From positions 1 through 64,000 of the forward strand of contig JAFGSJ010000051.1 in the NCBI GenBank assembly GCA_016934675.1: 64,000 nt of DNA, in the 5' to 3' direction. The stretch comes from a bacterium (GTDB lineage: Bacteria; CSSED10-310; JAFGSJ01). Shown piece by piece: positions 53,132 to 62,964 of this stretch. Below the pieces are notes generated by a model that was not told the origin of the DNA, ran no database searches, and worked only from the letters and a program-made list of their open reading frames with translations. The position numbers were made by a program, and so were the translations under genes. Positions within the stretch are counted from its first letter, which is position 1, and each line of letters starts with the position of its first letter.

Positions 53132-55039
53132 TCACTGCATGTGCTTTTGGAGGAAAGCTTCGATTCGTTTCATCAGGGCAATCATTTTCTTTTCATCCGT
53201 AAAGGCGTGTCCCTCGCCCTCGATGAGATAATATTCGTATTCTTTGTTATGTTTTTTCAACTCGTCGACCAATTGCTCGGATTGGCTCATTTTTACCCTG
53301 GTATCATTGCTGCTTTGGGCGATAAAAACGGGGATCTTGATTTGAGCGACGTGAAATACGGGTGATGTGGCCCGCAGTTGCTCCTCATCCTTGATCGGAT
53401 CGCCCCAGCGTTCATGAATTTGAGCCAGGTAGGTTTGCCAATATTTGGGAAAGCCATTGTAAAAAGTGAAGTAATTGGTAATACCCCAGAGATCGAGACA
53501 GCATTTGTATAAATCAGGTGTGAAGGCCGCACCGGCAAGAGCGGCATAGCCTCCGAAACTCCAGCCAAAAATAGCGATGCGGTTTTCATCGACGAGACCT
53601 TGCTTGATCAGCCACAGGACGCCATCAGTGATGTCATTTTGCATTTTCAAACCCCATTGTTTAAAGCCGGCGCGTAAAAAGCTTTTACCATAACCGGTGG
53701 AGCCCCTGAAATTGACCTGAAGGACGGCATAACCGCGATTGGCAAAAAATTGGGTCCGGGCATCGAATCCCCAGGAATTTCGCCATTGAGGACCTGCATG
53801 AGGATGGACTATCAGGGGGACTTTTTCGCGTGCGGAATGAAGCGGCAGGGTCAGATAGCCATGGATGGTCAATCCGTCTCTTGCGGTATAGGAGATGGGT
53901 TGCATAGGGGCCATATTTTCTTCCTTTAGCCACGGTGTCGCTTGATTCAACAACTCCAATGAATCTGTTCGTGAATCATAGAGGTAATAATTGCCCTCAA
54001 CACGATCACTGCTGGCTAACACGATGACGCAACCGAAATCGCTCGTCCAAGATACGAAATTGAGTTCATAGGGGCCGATTTTGTGTAACAATCGGTCATG
54101 AAGACGACCTACTTTAGGATCAAAAAAATGGTATGTTCTTTTCTCGGTCGTATACTGAGCATAAAGTAGTGTTTTTTGAACAGGGTCATACACCGTATGA
54201 TCACGTTCGTCATCACCGAAAGTATCATAGAGGGCGTGTTCGAGAAGAACACATTCCTCGCTGTGAGTATCCAGATTATATTCAACGAGCGCGACTTTAT
54301 CACGATCAATGCTGGAATAAGCATACACGTTCTTATTGTCAGGAGTGAAGGCGATCACTTTGAAAAGATCATCCGCGGCCGGCTGGAATATTTCCTGAAA
54401 AGCACTGAAGCAATCTGTCCGATACAGCATAGCCTGACCATAGCCGATCCGGATCACCCCGGCATTGTCTGCGATCCAGCGTCTGATCGAACCAGGATTT
54501 TCGACCAATAATGTCAATTCTCCCGTTTTGATATTGAGGCGGTAGGGATCGAATAACTCAGGATCACGCTTATTTAAAGCGACCAGTATTTCGTCAGGTG
54601 AATTCTCCAGGAGATCGATGAGCGTGGTTTTGCAATTTTGAAAACCAGTCAGGCAGCGGACCTGTTTTGTGTCGATATTCAAACAGAACAAACGATAATT
54701 CTCATCACCATCATGATCCTGCAAATAAAGCAGATTCTGATTATTGCCCCAAAAAAAGGTGACGATGTCCCGATTGGTCACATGTGTCAGTTGAACAGCC
54801 TCGGATTGCCCTATTCTTGTGACAAAAAGATTATAAATCCCATCTACTGGATCACGATAGGCATAATAACACCCATCAGGTGAAAGTTTATAACCTGTTT
54901 TCTGAGGATTCCTAAAAAAATCCTCGATAGAAATCTGGTAACACCCTGAAGTTAATCTACTTTTTTCCCCGTCCTGAACCAATCCCAAAGACACGCTTCC
55001 CAATAGAACAACCAACACGCCCAGCCATCTTTTATGCAT
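53132..55039 (-). CDS. S9-family serine peptidase, exported
   Basis: Prolyl-oligopeptidase family enzyme of 635 residues. Signal peptide (MHKRWLGVLVVLLGSVSLG). An N-terminal propeller (about 40-360) caps the alpha/beta-hydrolase domain. Catalytic Ser in IFGWSFGGYA, Asp in SSNDTRV, His in EGEGHAF. Substrates are small peptides or dipeptides. I place the start at ATG 55039, with GGGAGG upstream; an ATG at 55072 would mask the signal. Confidence 0.92.
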   Translation of the reverse strand: MHKRWLGVLVVLLGSVSLGLVQDGEKSRLTSGCYQISIEDFFRNPQKTGYKLSPDGCYYAYRDPVDGIYNLFVTRIGQSEAVQLTHVTNRDIVTFFWGNNQNLLYLQDHDGDENYRLFCLNIDTKQVRCLTGFQNCKTTLIDLLENSPDEILVALNKRDPELFDPYRLNIKTGELTLLVENPGSIRRWIADNAGVIRIGYGQAMLYRTDCFSAFQEIFQPAADDLFKVIAFTPDNKNVYAYSSIDRDKVALVEYNLDTHSEECVLLEHALYDTFGDDERDHTVYDPVQKTLLYAQYTTEKRTYHFFDPKVGRLHDRLLHKIGPYELNFVSWTSDFGCVIVLASSDRVEGNYYLYDSRTDSLELLNQATPWLKEENMAPMQPISYTARDGLTIHGYLTLPLHSAREKVPLIVHPHAGPQWRNSWGFDARTQFFANRGYAVLQVNFRGSTGYGKSFLRAGFKQWGLKMQNDITDGVLWLIKQGLVDENRIAIFGWSFGGYAALAGAAFTPDLYKCCLDLWGITNYFTFYNGFPKYWQTYLAQIHERWGDPIKDEEQLRATSPVFHVAQIKIPVFIAQSSNDTRVKMSQSEQLVDELKKHNKEYEYYLIEGEGHAFTDEKKMIALMKRIEAFLQKHMQ

Positions 55040-55380
55040 CTTGAGTTTACCTCCCTCAAATAGCACAGCCAAGAAAGTACTGAATTAATTGTCAAGATGC
55101 AATCTTAATACCAAACAGGAGGGAGGGGGAGAGCAACGGGCCGACCACATTGATTTCCTTGATCCTGGCGGAATATCTGTTCAGGGATGTGCATTTCTAT
55201 TCAGTTGGACACTCGCCCGGTTTTGAACAGCCGCCGTTCATTTCCGAACATAGATACCCACCTTCACTCTTCACTCTGCTCTGTGGCTTCTGCTCCTCTG
55301 CCTTCAATTACCAGCATCTCGAGTACTATTCGGCACATTTTTTGCCTCCGGAGATTCACAGGGGAGCATCTGGTGCTCAA
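55040..55380. other. Intergenic region
   Basis: About 340 bp. I see no gene or clear regulatory signal apart from the peptidase leader. Confidence 0.35.
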
Positions 55381-55737
55381 TCAGGTCGGCACTACGAGCC
55401 TGGCATAGTGTCCGATATATTTTTGGCTGGAAAGAACAATTAAGAGTATCCAGAACACCCACAAGGCAGGAATCACGACCCAATGGGGTAATTGTAACGG
55501 TGGTAGCATATAAGAGATTCCGCCCAGAAAATGAGGCCTATTCCCGGCGGAAGGTATGATTCTCAAATATTTAATCGGTTCAGCCCTGCTCAATTCTGGG
55601 CTCTGGCGGGTCTGCAACCCATCATGGGCTGACAATGGTACAGACCACAGCGGACTGAAGTGAACGGCATCTGTCGAGCATTGGACCCCGAATGTATCTT
55701 CAGGGCCGGCTTGTATCCTGAGAACAAAGTCGTTCAT
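55381..55737 (-). CDS. Small protein with C-terminal membrane helix
   Basis: 118 residues: an extracytoplasmic beta-type region, then a C-terminal helix (HWVVIPALWVFWILLIVL). Its ATG overlaps the stop of the next gene upstream (ATGA), without its own ribosome site. Could be a translationally coupled gene, or the second half of one gene split by a frameshift. Function unknown. Confidence 0.5.
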   Translation of the reverse strand: MNDFVLRIQAGPEDTFGVQCSTDAVHFSPLWSVPLSAHDGLQTRQSPELSRAEPIKYLRIIPSAGNRPHFLGGISYMLPPLQLPHWVVIPALWVFWILLIVLSSQKYIGHYARLVVPT

Positions 55738-56057
55738 GCGGGCTGGAAGCGTAACGAATAGAAAAGCCCGATATGAAATGACTGTTCCCCGGGTCCGGTG
55801 AGTGCCGTCTTGAAAAAGGTCAGACTGATTTTCATGCTACTGGTTTTCGTGATCTGAGCCGGAGTATCGATGGGCAGGAGTGTGATATCGGTGCAATCAC
55901 CTGATCGCTCAAATTGCCAGGTAGTCCCAAACAAGAGAATAACGACCGGCAATATGATTAAGGTCCCGAATGTCGCTTGAATGTTCTGCCAGATATGTGT
56001 TGTGGTTACTCTATTCCCAAAATGGCGGTCCTTCGTGAGCATCAAAACCTTTCCCAT
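55734..56057 (-). CDS. Small protein with N-terminal membrane helix
   Basis: 107 residues: short cytoplasmic N-terminus, one helix (FGTLIILPVVILLFGTTWQF), then an extracytoplasmic beta-rich part ending SLRFQPA. No recognised domain. It precedes and overlaps the 118-residue gene; together they would make a two-helix protein with a large external loop. The ribosome site is weak. Confidence 0.5.
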   Translation of the reverse strand: MGKVLMLTKDRHFGNRVTTTHIWQNIQATFGTLIILPVVILLFGTTWQFERSGDCTDITLLPIDTPAQITKTSSMKISLTFFKTALTGPGEQSFHIGLFYSLRFQPA

Positions 56058-56499
56058 TGTCGTCCCGGGTGCATAAACTGATACCAGAGCTCAGGTAATC
56101 ATATCCGCAATGGCCTTGCCAGACCAAGCCCCATGCTCATAGACTGACAGATACTTGCACGTGCTGTGCCAAGTATAGCACACTCAACAGTTAAGTTATA
56201 ATCAATCCCAGGCACGTCTGGCAAAAGACATTCTCAGCCGTGACGCCTCTTCGGTATCTTGTCATTGACTCGTCAGTGTGCACATGTTCATAAAGTGAAC
56301 ACTATTGTCAGGGTTCGATGAGAGATTCTTACATACGGAATCTCCAAACAAATGTCCCGGAGCCAGTGCAGATTCTTGTTTTGCTTGTTCAGTAGCAAAA
56401 TACTGCAGACACATGTTTTTCTTGGTATGAAATTTGCTTTGTACTCAATTGAGCGGCTTTTTGTGATTCTCATTCTAGTAATGAAACGGGAGGAAAATA
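56058..56499. other. Divergent intergenic region with palindrome
   Basis: 442 bp between divergent genes. It holds the palindrome at 56285-56301; a gene is not apparent. Confidence 0.4.
56285..56301. promoter_or_regulatory. Palindromic operator candidate, copy 2
   Basis: TGTTCATAAAGTGAACA, identical to 52888-52904. It lies 199 bp upstream of the 799-residue lipoprotein and about 228 bp upstream of the minus-strand small membrane gene. Confidence 0.55.
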
Positions 56500-58899
56500 A
56501 TGAACACATGCAAAACGCTTCCATTCCTTATCGTCCTGATCATCCTGATCGGTTCAATCGGGTTTTCTTGTAGTAGCGACGATGAAGGGGATATCCCGGA
56601 CACGCTACAAGTCGGGGACGAAGTTGATCCGGCAGATAAAGTCTCTGGGTTCAGTCATGCAGATGTTGGGGAAGGTAAGATGGTTATGGACGAACATAAC
56701 GGTACTGTGACAATTGTATGGCAGGAACAGGGAATTCAATCCGTTAAACGATTAATGGGTGCTCGATACCGGGATGGTGAAGGCCTCGATAAGACCGGTG
56801 TGCAGATCGTTCCGATCGCATTATCCGCAAAACTACTATTATTGGTCCCGCATGATGGAACGTATGAACTATACTTCACGGATTTTATATCTCAGCATCA
56901 TAATGTCCGGCGATTGGTGCTCGATGACAAACTGACCGTCCTTGAAGATCGCGTGTTATTTACTCTTCCGAAAGAAGGTTTTAAACTCCTTTGGACCGGT
57001 CGTTTCTATTTTTTGATCTATTATGAATACTCATCGGAGGATAGTGACTCTATTTATGGCTATCGTTTCACTCCGGCAGGGGAGCTCATGGATACGGAAC
57101 CGATTCTATTGCTGAATTGCGGAGATAACCAACTGCTTCAATTTGATATCGACTCCATGCACGACCGGTTTTTACTTGTATTTAGTCAATGGACTTCGCT
57201 CTTTGATGAAGTGACTTTGTTTGGACAGCTTTTTGATGAGAATTGTAATTCGCTGACTGATACATTCCCAATCGTTGTCAAACAACAGCGAATTTGCTAT
57301 CCGACACTGACCAAAAATAACCAATCCTACTTGCTGGTTTGGGCCAGTCGTCAGAATGATGGTAATATGGGCAGTCCTCCCAATACATTATTCGGGATGA
57401 CAATTACAACGAACGGTGAATTGGGGCAGCCGGAACCGATTGTCATTGATTCATTCCTTCCGTTTGATTCATATTATTTACATAATGTTCATAGTCTTCC
57501 CCGTTCAAGCCCGTTTGGTGATGAATTTTTATGTGTGTATAACAGCAACGAGGGCACACGCTACACACTCATCCGTGAGTATCCTCTGGAGATCGAGTAT
57601 CACCAGGTTTCAGTAGAATCAGAGTTCTATTCATTTCCACATCTGTTGAATACGACTGGTGATTTTATTCGGGTTATATTTCAGTTGTCCGGAAGAATAA
57701 CATGGGGCATGGATTCCCTATATAGGGAGAAGTATATCCTGAAGACGATTACTCATCCACCAGCGTATTCAAGCGAACAACCGGTAGCGTGTCCCCTGAA
57801 TTCAACCACTTCACCTGTCATAGCGGGTTCATCCTCGAGAGAGTTATTACTTTGGACGGACGATCGCAGATATATTCCGAACAGACTATGTGTGTATGCG
57901 CGGCGATTGGATAGCCAGGGCCAATTCATGGATGACCAAGATATACCTCTGTTTATTGAGGATGGAAATCTTACGATTACTGGTCTAGCGCGAGGAAAGA
58001 ATACCTGGATGATCGGATTAAAGAGAGAATATCCGGCAAGTGGCGGACAAAGGTATTATATCTATTCCGATGATCTTGTTCTTCTGGCAGAATCGCCCAT
58101 GCCATTCGGCAGTTATAGTCTATTGGCTTTTACCGGTGATGGCGAACGGTACGCCCTGTTCAATGCCCGCCATAGTTCTGAGTATACGTACACCTTTTTC
58201 CTTCGATTAATTGAAGATGACGGCACAACATATCAGGATATCGGGCCCTTCTTTCAGGAGAGTATCAACGGTGAAGATGGCATCGATGCAGCCTATCTGA
58301 ATGATCGATATCTTCTGATTTGTTATTGTGAAAATTTTATAAATGGGTATCTCTTCAATCGCAAAGGAGAGCACCTGAAGACATTTCCCATCGTCAAGGA
58401 TTCACCTTTTACCGGAAAATATGCCAGTGTCGTAGCTGGAGAAAACGTCTTCCTGGTATGTTGGAGTGAGAGGAGGAAATCGAAAGGGTATTCACCGGTG
58501 CTTGCTCGAAGGATATCGACCGAAGGTGAATTGCTTGACAGCTCTCCCACCGTGTTGAGTGAAACCTCGACCATTAACTTTTGTGATTATCAACGCACAC
58601 CCAGTGTCGTCTGGAATGGATCGACATTTCTGATTGTGTGGCAGCAGCAGCGAATGGCGGCTCGTGAGATTCACAATCACCTGGTAGCCAGTCGGCTGCG
58701 CGAAGATGGGACTATCATAGATCCCGATTGGATTTCCCTCACCGATAACGATAACGCAGATGTTTTTCTGACCAATGATATCGCCACCGATATCACTACC
58801 ACAGGGAATGGAGCATTCATCGTAACCTATCACTATTGGGATTGCAGTTCCGATTACAATACCAATAGGGTCCGCTATCGCGTGCTCACTGAACACTAA
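56500..58899 (+). CDS. Large lipoprotein, propeller-like
   Basis: Lipoprotein of 799 residues. Signal peptide with lipobox GFSCSS, then an acidic stretch (DDEGDIPD). The rest contains repeats of the type TVTIVWQEQG, FLLVFSQWTS, YLLVWASRQND, FLVCWSERRK, FLIVWQQQRM, the style of multi-blade beta-propellers. No catalytic motif. GGGAGG precedes the ATG. The gene is AT-richer than the core regions and poorer in GGWCC, suggesting separate ancestry. Confidence 0.78.
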   Translation: MNTCKTLPFLIVLIILIGSIGFSCSSDDEGDIPDTLQVGDEVDPADKVSGFSHADVGEGKMVMDEHNGTVTIVWQEQGIQSVKRLMGARYRDGEGLDKTGVQIVPIALSAKLLLLVPHDGTYELYFTDFISQHHNVRRLVLDDKLTVLEDRVLFTLPKEGFKLLWTGRFYFLIYYEYSSEDSDSIYGYRFTPAGELMDTEPILLLNCGDNQLLQFDIDSMHDRFLLVFSQWTSLFDEVTLFGQLFDENCNSLTDTFPIVVKQQRICYPTLTKNNQSYLLVWASRQNDGNMGSPPNTLFGMTITTNGELGQPEPIVIDSFLPFDSYYLHNVHSLPRSSPFGDEFLCVYNSNEGTRYTLIREYPLEIEYHQVSVESEFYSFPHLLNTTGDFIRVIFQLSGRITWGMDSLYREKYILKTITHPPAYSSEQPVACPLNSTTSPVIAGSSSRELLLWTDDRRYIPNRLCVYARRLDSQGQFMDDQDIPLFIEDGNLTITGLARGKNTWMIGLKREYPASGGQRYYIYSDDLVLLAESPMPFGSYSLLAFTGDGERYALFNARHSSEYTYTFFLRLIEDDGTTYQDIGPFFQESINGEDGIDAAYLNDRYLLICYCENFINGYLFNRKGEHLKTFPIVKDSPFTGKYASVVAGENVFLVCWSERRKSKGYSPVLARRISTEGELLDSSPTVLSETSTINFCDYQRTPSVVWNGSTFLIVWQQQRMAAREIHNHLVASRLREDGTIIDPDWISLTDNDNADVFLTNDIATDITTTGNGAFIVTYHYWDCSSDYNTNRVRYRVLTEH

Positions 58900-58986
58900 A
58901 ATGACAGACATCGAACAAGCTCTGCTTTTCGCATATTGTGCGTCAAGAGGCTTGATGTGAGATGAACTTAGGGATTGCCATCGTTT

Positions 58987-60645
58987 TTAGTATTTTTTGT
59001 GGTCTTCCGATGGATAAGTACCGTAAGCGTTTTCCAGGACTGTCTTTGCATTAAACAATGTAATCGACCGGGTGTATACTTGGAGAATGGTCAGAACATA
59101 CGCAATTTTCAGGGTCAGGGCGGCCTGTTGGCAATGCCGGGTAAATTCCATGACATCGCCGTGGACAGAGGCGAGGCCGATAATACCTGTATGGGCGATC
59201 AGCAGCAGGATCAGCGGGTTTTTTTTGAAGAAAACAAGTCCGAAAAGCACAATAAGCAGGGCATGGATTTTTGTGATTTTCCCGGGAAAATCGAACATGA
59301 ACTCATTGAGTTTTCTTTTCTGGATTCTGTGCGGAGCGTACCACCAGAGATCGGCATTGTACAAGTCCCAATGGTTCAGTAAGACCTCGAACACATAGCC
59401 GGGGTGGGTGATCAAAAAATGTTGATAGGCCCAAAGACCATAGCTGCTTATCCAATCCCTGGCATCCGGCCTGTCATTATTGCACGATCGACAGGTAACC
59501 AGGAGTTCTTTATTCGGACAGGTTTCATAGGCCCATTTCTCGGCGCAACCCATGACCAGTTCATCCGGCGGTAACTGATATTTCTGTTGGAACACGTGCC
59601 GCCATTCCGTATGCGGCAGTATCCGCCACATGATGACATTGGCCAAGGGATACTTCCAGCGTTCCGATTTCTTCAGGGCATAGTAATGCCCGCCCATGAT
59701 CGAGAGGACCAGTGCCACGATCAGAATCCGGGCGCTCATCTTGTGGAAAACCAGCAGGCTAAAAAGGAGAATACAGGGCAGAAAATAGACATTCGTGTCC
59801 CGGACAAATGTATACAAGAACAAAAGCACAGCCATAAACACGACGAGTATACTATCCATTCCTGTTCTCGCATTGATCTGTTGCCGTGATGCATAGATTA
59901 TTGCCAGAAATGAAAAGACGAGCAGGGTCAGGACGATGGCCGGTGTTTCGGACAATGCGCAGCTCAACCAGAGGTTGACGCTGTGTTGATTGGAAAAAAG
60001 CATGAGTAGAACATAACATGTCAGTAATTTCACCCGAAAGCGCTGAAAAAATCCACTCATGCTCAATACGAACAGGAGTGAGCTACTGAGATACATCACG
60101 ATATAGACTTTGTTGAGAAGGGTCCATTTAAACCCGACCAGCCTGAAGAGCAGAGGGGTGACGAAGGTCCGTTCGCCCCAGAACCAGAATGCGCCGGACC
60201 ATATGTGTTCCCGGCCCTGACGAATATAATCATAGGTGTCCGGAAACAGTCGCAGGGCATGAACGGAATAGATCTGCCACAGGCCTGACATGAAGATGAG
60301 AACTGAGCCAAGACACAAACACATCAGCATACGTTCCGACCATTTTCTCTTGCGACAGAAATACATTTTATCCAGGAGCCAACAGATCACAAAAGCGAGG
60401 GCAATCAAAAACCAGGTATCAGTATTCAGATAGGGTTGGTAACTGCAAGCGATAAACACGGGGAGCAGCAGTAACAGGATGGTTTCGCTTGCCCGGAAGA
60501 CAGGCCGACACCAGGAGTTGCCAAACCTGAACATGACCTGGACGAGAGTCGACCGGGCCAGATTCTGTCGAACAGTGCCGGTCGATCTGCTGCGATTTTC
60601 GCTGCACTGCGAGCCGGCTCCATGGTGGTCAGCGGGTTTGTTCAT
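58987..60645 (-). CDS. Polytopic membrane protein, GT-C-like
   Basis: 552 residues with about 10-11 helices. An acidic block after an early helix (LFPDTYDYIRQGREHIW) resembles the DD/DE motif of GT-C glycosyltransferases. A conserved C-terminal region has HPGYVFEVLLNHWDLYNADLWW. Suspected function: sugar transfer from a lipid carrier; not proven. The start at 60645 lies 7 bp after the beta-helix gene stop, so both are co-transcribed. Confidence 0.65.
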   Translation of the reverse strand: MNKPADHHGAGSQCSENRSRSTGTVRQNLARSTLVQVMFRFGNSWCRPVFRASETILLLLLPVFIACSYQPYLNTDTWFLIALAFVICWLLDKMYFCRKRKWSERMLMCLCLGSVLIFMSGLWQIYSVHALRLFPDTYDYIRQGREHIWSGAFWFWGERTFVTPLLFRLVGFKWTLLNKVYIVMYLSSSLLFVLSMSGFFQRFRVKLLTCYVLLMLFSNQHSVNLWLSCALSETPAIVLTLLVFSFLAIIYASRQQINARTGMDSILVVFMAVLLFLYTFVRDTNVYFLPCILLFSLLVFHKMSARILIVALVLSIMGGHYYALKKSERWKYPLANVIMWRILPHTEWRHVFQQKYQLPPDELVMGCAEKWAYETCPNKELLVTCRSCNNDRPDARDWISSYGLWAYQHFLITHPGYVFEVLLNHWDLYNADLWWYAPHRIQKRKLNEFMFDFPGKITKIHALLIVLFGLVFFKKNPLILLLIAHTGIIGLASVHGDVMEFTRHCQQAALTLKIAYVLTILQVYTRSITLFNAKTVLENAYGTYPSEDHKKY

Positions 60646-60652
60646 TACACAT

Positions 60653-62647
60653 TCAGCTCAGAATTGAGAAACGACCCGTTATGATGCAACTGATCAACAG
60701 CACGAGCAGAAAAAGGGATGACAACGAAAGCGCGGGGACCTCCTGAGTCGATGTTTCGAAAGCGCCGGGATCGGGGGCCAGCCCGGAGTAATCATCATTG
60801 ATCCCGGGAATGAAACAGCCCTGATCAACCAGATTCGAGTCGGGCACGAGATGATAATCACCATTTATCGGGTCCTGGAAGACCGGAACATGATTAAAAC
60901 CGTTCAGTTCCTGACCGGTCGCTGCCGCAAAAGCAGTCAAAGTGCTGTAGTAGGTACTGGCCCAGTAAACAAGGTATCCGGTAGCGCTGGTCGAGATATT
61001 GTCATAATCCAAATCAATCGGATTCCCGGTATTGACATTCCGTAAACCAAGTTCTGTCCCCGACCAGATATTGTTCCGTGAAACAAGGCCGGTCCAGGTG
61101 CCGGGAGATTTGACATCGAGCCCGTGACTACCGGGCAGGACCGCATCCGCCGTATTATGGAACAGGAACATCGGGCCCGACTGGTCGTAACCGCTGTTGA
61201 ACTTGAACGGACTACCCCCATAATCATTGTTACCGGCCCCGGTTCGATAGATAAGGTTCCTGATGGCATAAACCGGTCCGCCATACACCGGAGCTAGTGA
61301 AATCCCGATCAGAACATTGTGGAACGTGTTGTGCCAAATCCGGACATTGCTGCACTGACCGTCCGTTTCCAGGCCATCATCACCCAATTGATAGGCGACA
61401 TTATCATAAATATCTGTTTCGTTTGTGATTGCTGCAGTCTCCTCGGGACATACTCCGAAACCATCGAAGAAATCGTAAAATATATTCCGCCTGATGACGG
61501 TCCCACGGCCGGTCATGGGGTCATAGAATCGCACGCCGCCGGTTTCGAGAGCGGCCCCCTGCTTGACCGCGTCCCAGGGCCAGTCGAAAATGGTATCCCG
61601 AAAGGTATTGTCCTGGATGACCGTGCGATGCGAGGCACGTTTGAGTCCGATTCCCAGATCATTGATCTCGAAAGAACAGCCCTGGACCAAGCAGTCATTG
61701 GCGTTATTGAAATAGACTGCCTTAGCCCAATCACCCAGGCCATAATGACGGAAGGTCAGCTCGCGAAAACGAATATGGTTCCGACCATCAACAGAAATCC
61801 CGACATTATAACGGGAAATAACCACGGTTTGGGTAGCCGGATTCTGTCCGGACAAAAGCCGGACATACAGATCGGTCCCATCGACATAGAAACCGGAGAT
61901 GCCCCAGATCAGACCCTGAAGATCGGCATAGGTCTGATAGGGATAAAGACGCTCACCGTTAACGGTGATCAGATGTGTATCGGCTACAACCAATGTGGTT
62001 CGATAGATACCACCCCCGACCGATAGCCAGGTAAAGCCGGACGGGTCCGCACCATCCAGCACCGCTGTCTCGTTTTCGAAGCCCCGGATGATGATAGGGT
62101 TTCCCTCCGTTCCTGATCGTGGTATCGAGATTGCGCCGAGATGATACGTCCCACTCCGCATGACAATTTCCTGACCAGCTTGCACTTGGGCCAGGGCCTG
62201 GCTGAAAGCACACGGATTGTTCAGTGAACAGCTTGTGCCCGTGCCCGTGGGACTGACATAATAACTGAAGCCGGGTGGCGTATCGACGAGCTCAGCCCTG
62301 GTCTGGCCGCTCAGCGAAAGCACTTGGCCATGCAAGACCCCACCGGGATCATCAAAAATGACTTGAACATCATACGTGGTCTCGGGCGTCAGCCAGAACA
62401 TACTGCCTACAAAAAGGTCCGAGCTGACCCGGTTCAAATCCAAGCCCTGCCGATACAGACCACTCGAAACCGCTTCCCGATAGAATAACTGGGCGACTGC
62501 ATTCAGGTCGGGATCATCACCGCTCTCGAGCGTAACGATCACTCCCATGGCCTCGAACGTGCCATACAGTTCGCCGCCAGCCCCGAAACAAAGACCGGCT
62601 GTCACTATCTCCATACAAATGATTACACATAGCCATGCTTTGGGCAT
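60653..62647 (-). CDS. Secreted parallel beta-helix protein
   Basis: 664 residues. Signal peptide (MPKAWLCVIICMEIVTAGLCFG). A right-handed parallel beta-helix (pectate-lyase-like, about 130-560) has typical rungs such as YYVSPTGTGTSCS, CLVQGCSFEINDLGIGLKRAS and VRIWHNTFHNVLIGISL. The last 25 residues (VPALSLSSLFLLVLLISC and a short basic tail) look like a VPAL/IPTL-type sorting tag. Likely acts on or binds polysaccharide. GAGGGGG precedes the ATG. Confidence 0.85.
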   Translation of the reverse strand: MPKAWLCVIICMEIVTAGLCFGAGGELYGTFEAMGVIVTLESGDDPDLNAVAQLFYREAVSSGLYRQGLDLNRVSSDLFVGSMFWLTPETTYDVQVIFDDPGGVLHGQVLSLSGQTRAELVDTPPGFSYYVSPTGTGTSCSLNNPCAFSQALAQVQAGQEIVMRSGTYHLGAISIPRSGTEGNPIIIRGFENETAVLDGADPSGFTWLSVGGGIYRTTLVVADTHLITVNGERLYPYQTYADLQGLIWGISGFYVDGTDLYVRLLSGQNPATQTVVISRYNVGISVDGRNHIRFRELTFRHYGLGDWAKAVYFNNANDCLVQGCSFEINDLGIGLKRASHRTVIQDNTFRDTIFDWPWDAVKQGAALETGGVRFYDPMTGRGTVIRRNIFYDFFDGFGVCPEETAAITNETDIYDNVAYQLGDDGLETDGQCSNVRIWHNTFHNVLIGISLAPVYGGPVYAIRNLIYRTGAGNNDYGGSPFKFNSGYDQSGPMFLFHNTADAVLPGSHGLDVKSPGTWTGLVSRNNIWSGTELGLRNVNTGNPIDLDYDNISTSATGYLVYWASTYYSTLTAFAAATGQELNGFNHVPVFQDPINGDYHLVPDSNLVDQGCFIPGINDDYSGLAPDPGAFETSTQEVPALSLSSLFLLVLLISCIITGRFSILS

Positions 62648-62964
62648 ATTCTTCCCCCTCTTGTTCAGGTTCCGATTACAATCAGCTCCTTTTGAAGGTG
62701 GCGTCGATACAAAAATCGGACACTATGCAAAACAGCAATACCTGTTTGGAATGTACTCTATTTTGTGGATTATGGCAAGTGACATGGACCGATCAAGATA
62801 AAACTCAGGAATACCGGCTCGACCCGTCCGTAGGTAATCCGAAAATGACAGGGGGCTGACCGAAAAGCGAGTCAGACCCGGGACTGTATTCCGGTCCAAC
62901 GGCCTATTGACCGCATATTTCAAACAAGTGAGACAGCTTTTTCGAGGGTGACCTCTCTGATATG
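62648..62964. other. Intergenic region
   Basis: 317 bp with no gene or clear signal seen. Confidence 0.35.

Noticed and set aside
61319-62026. Plus-strand ORF of 235 codons opposite the beta-helix gene
   Set aside because: Antisense to a clear beta-helix gene; no independent evidence.
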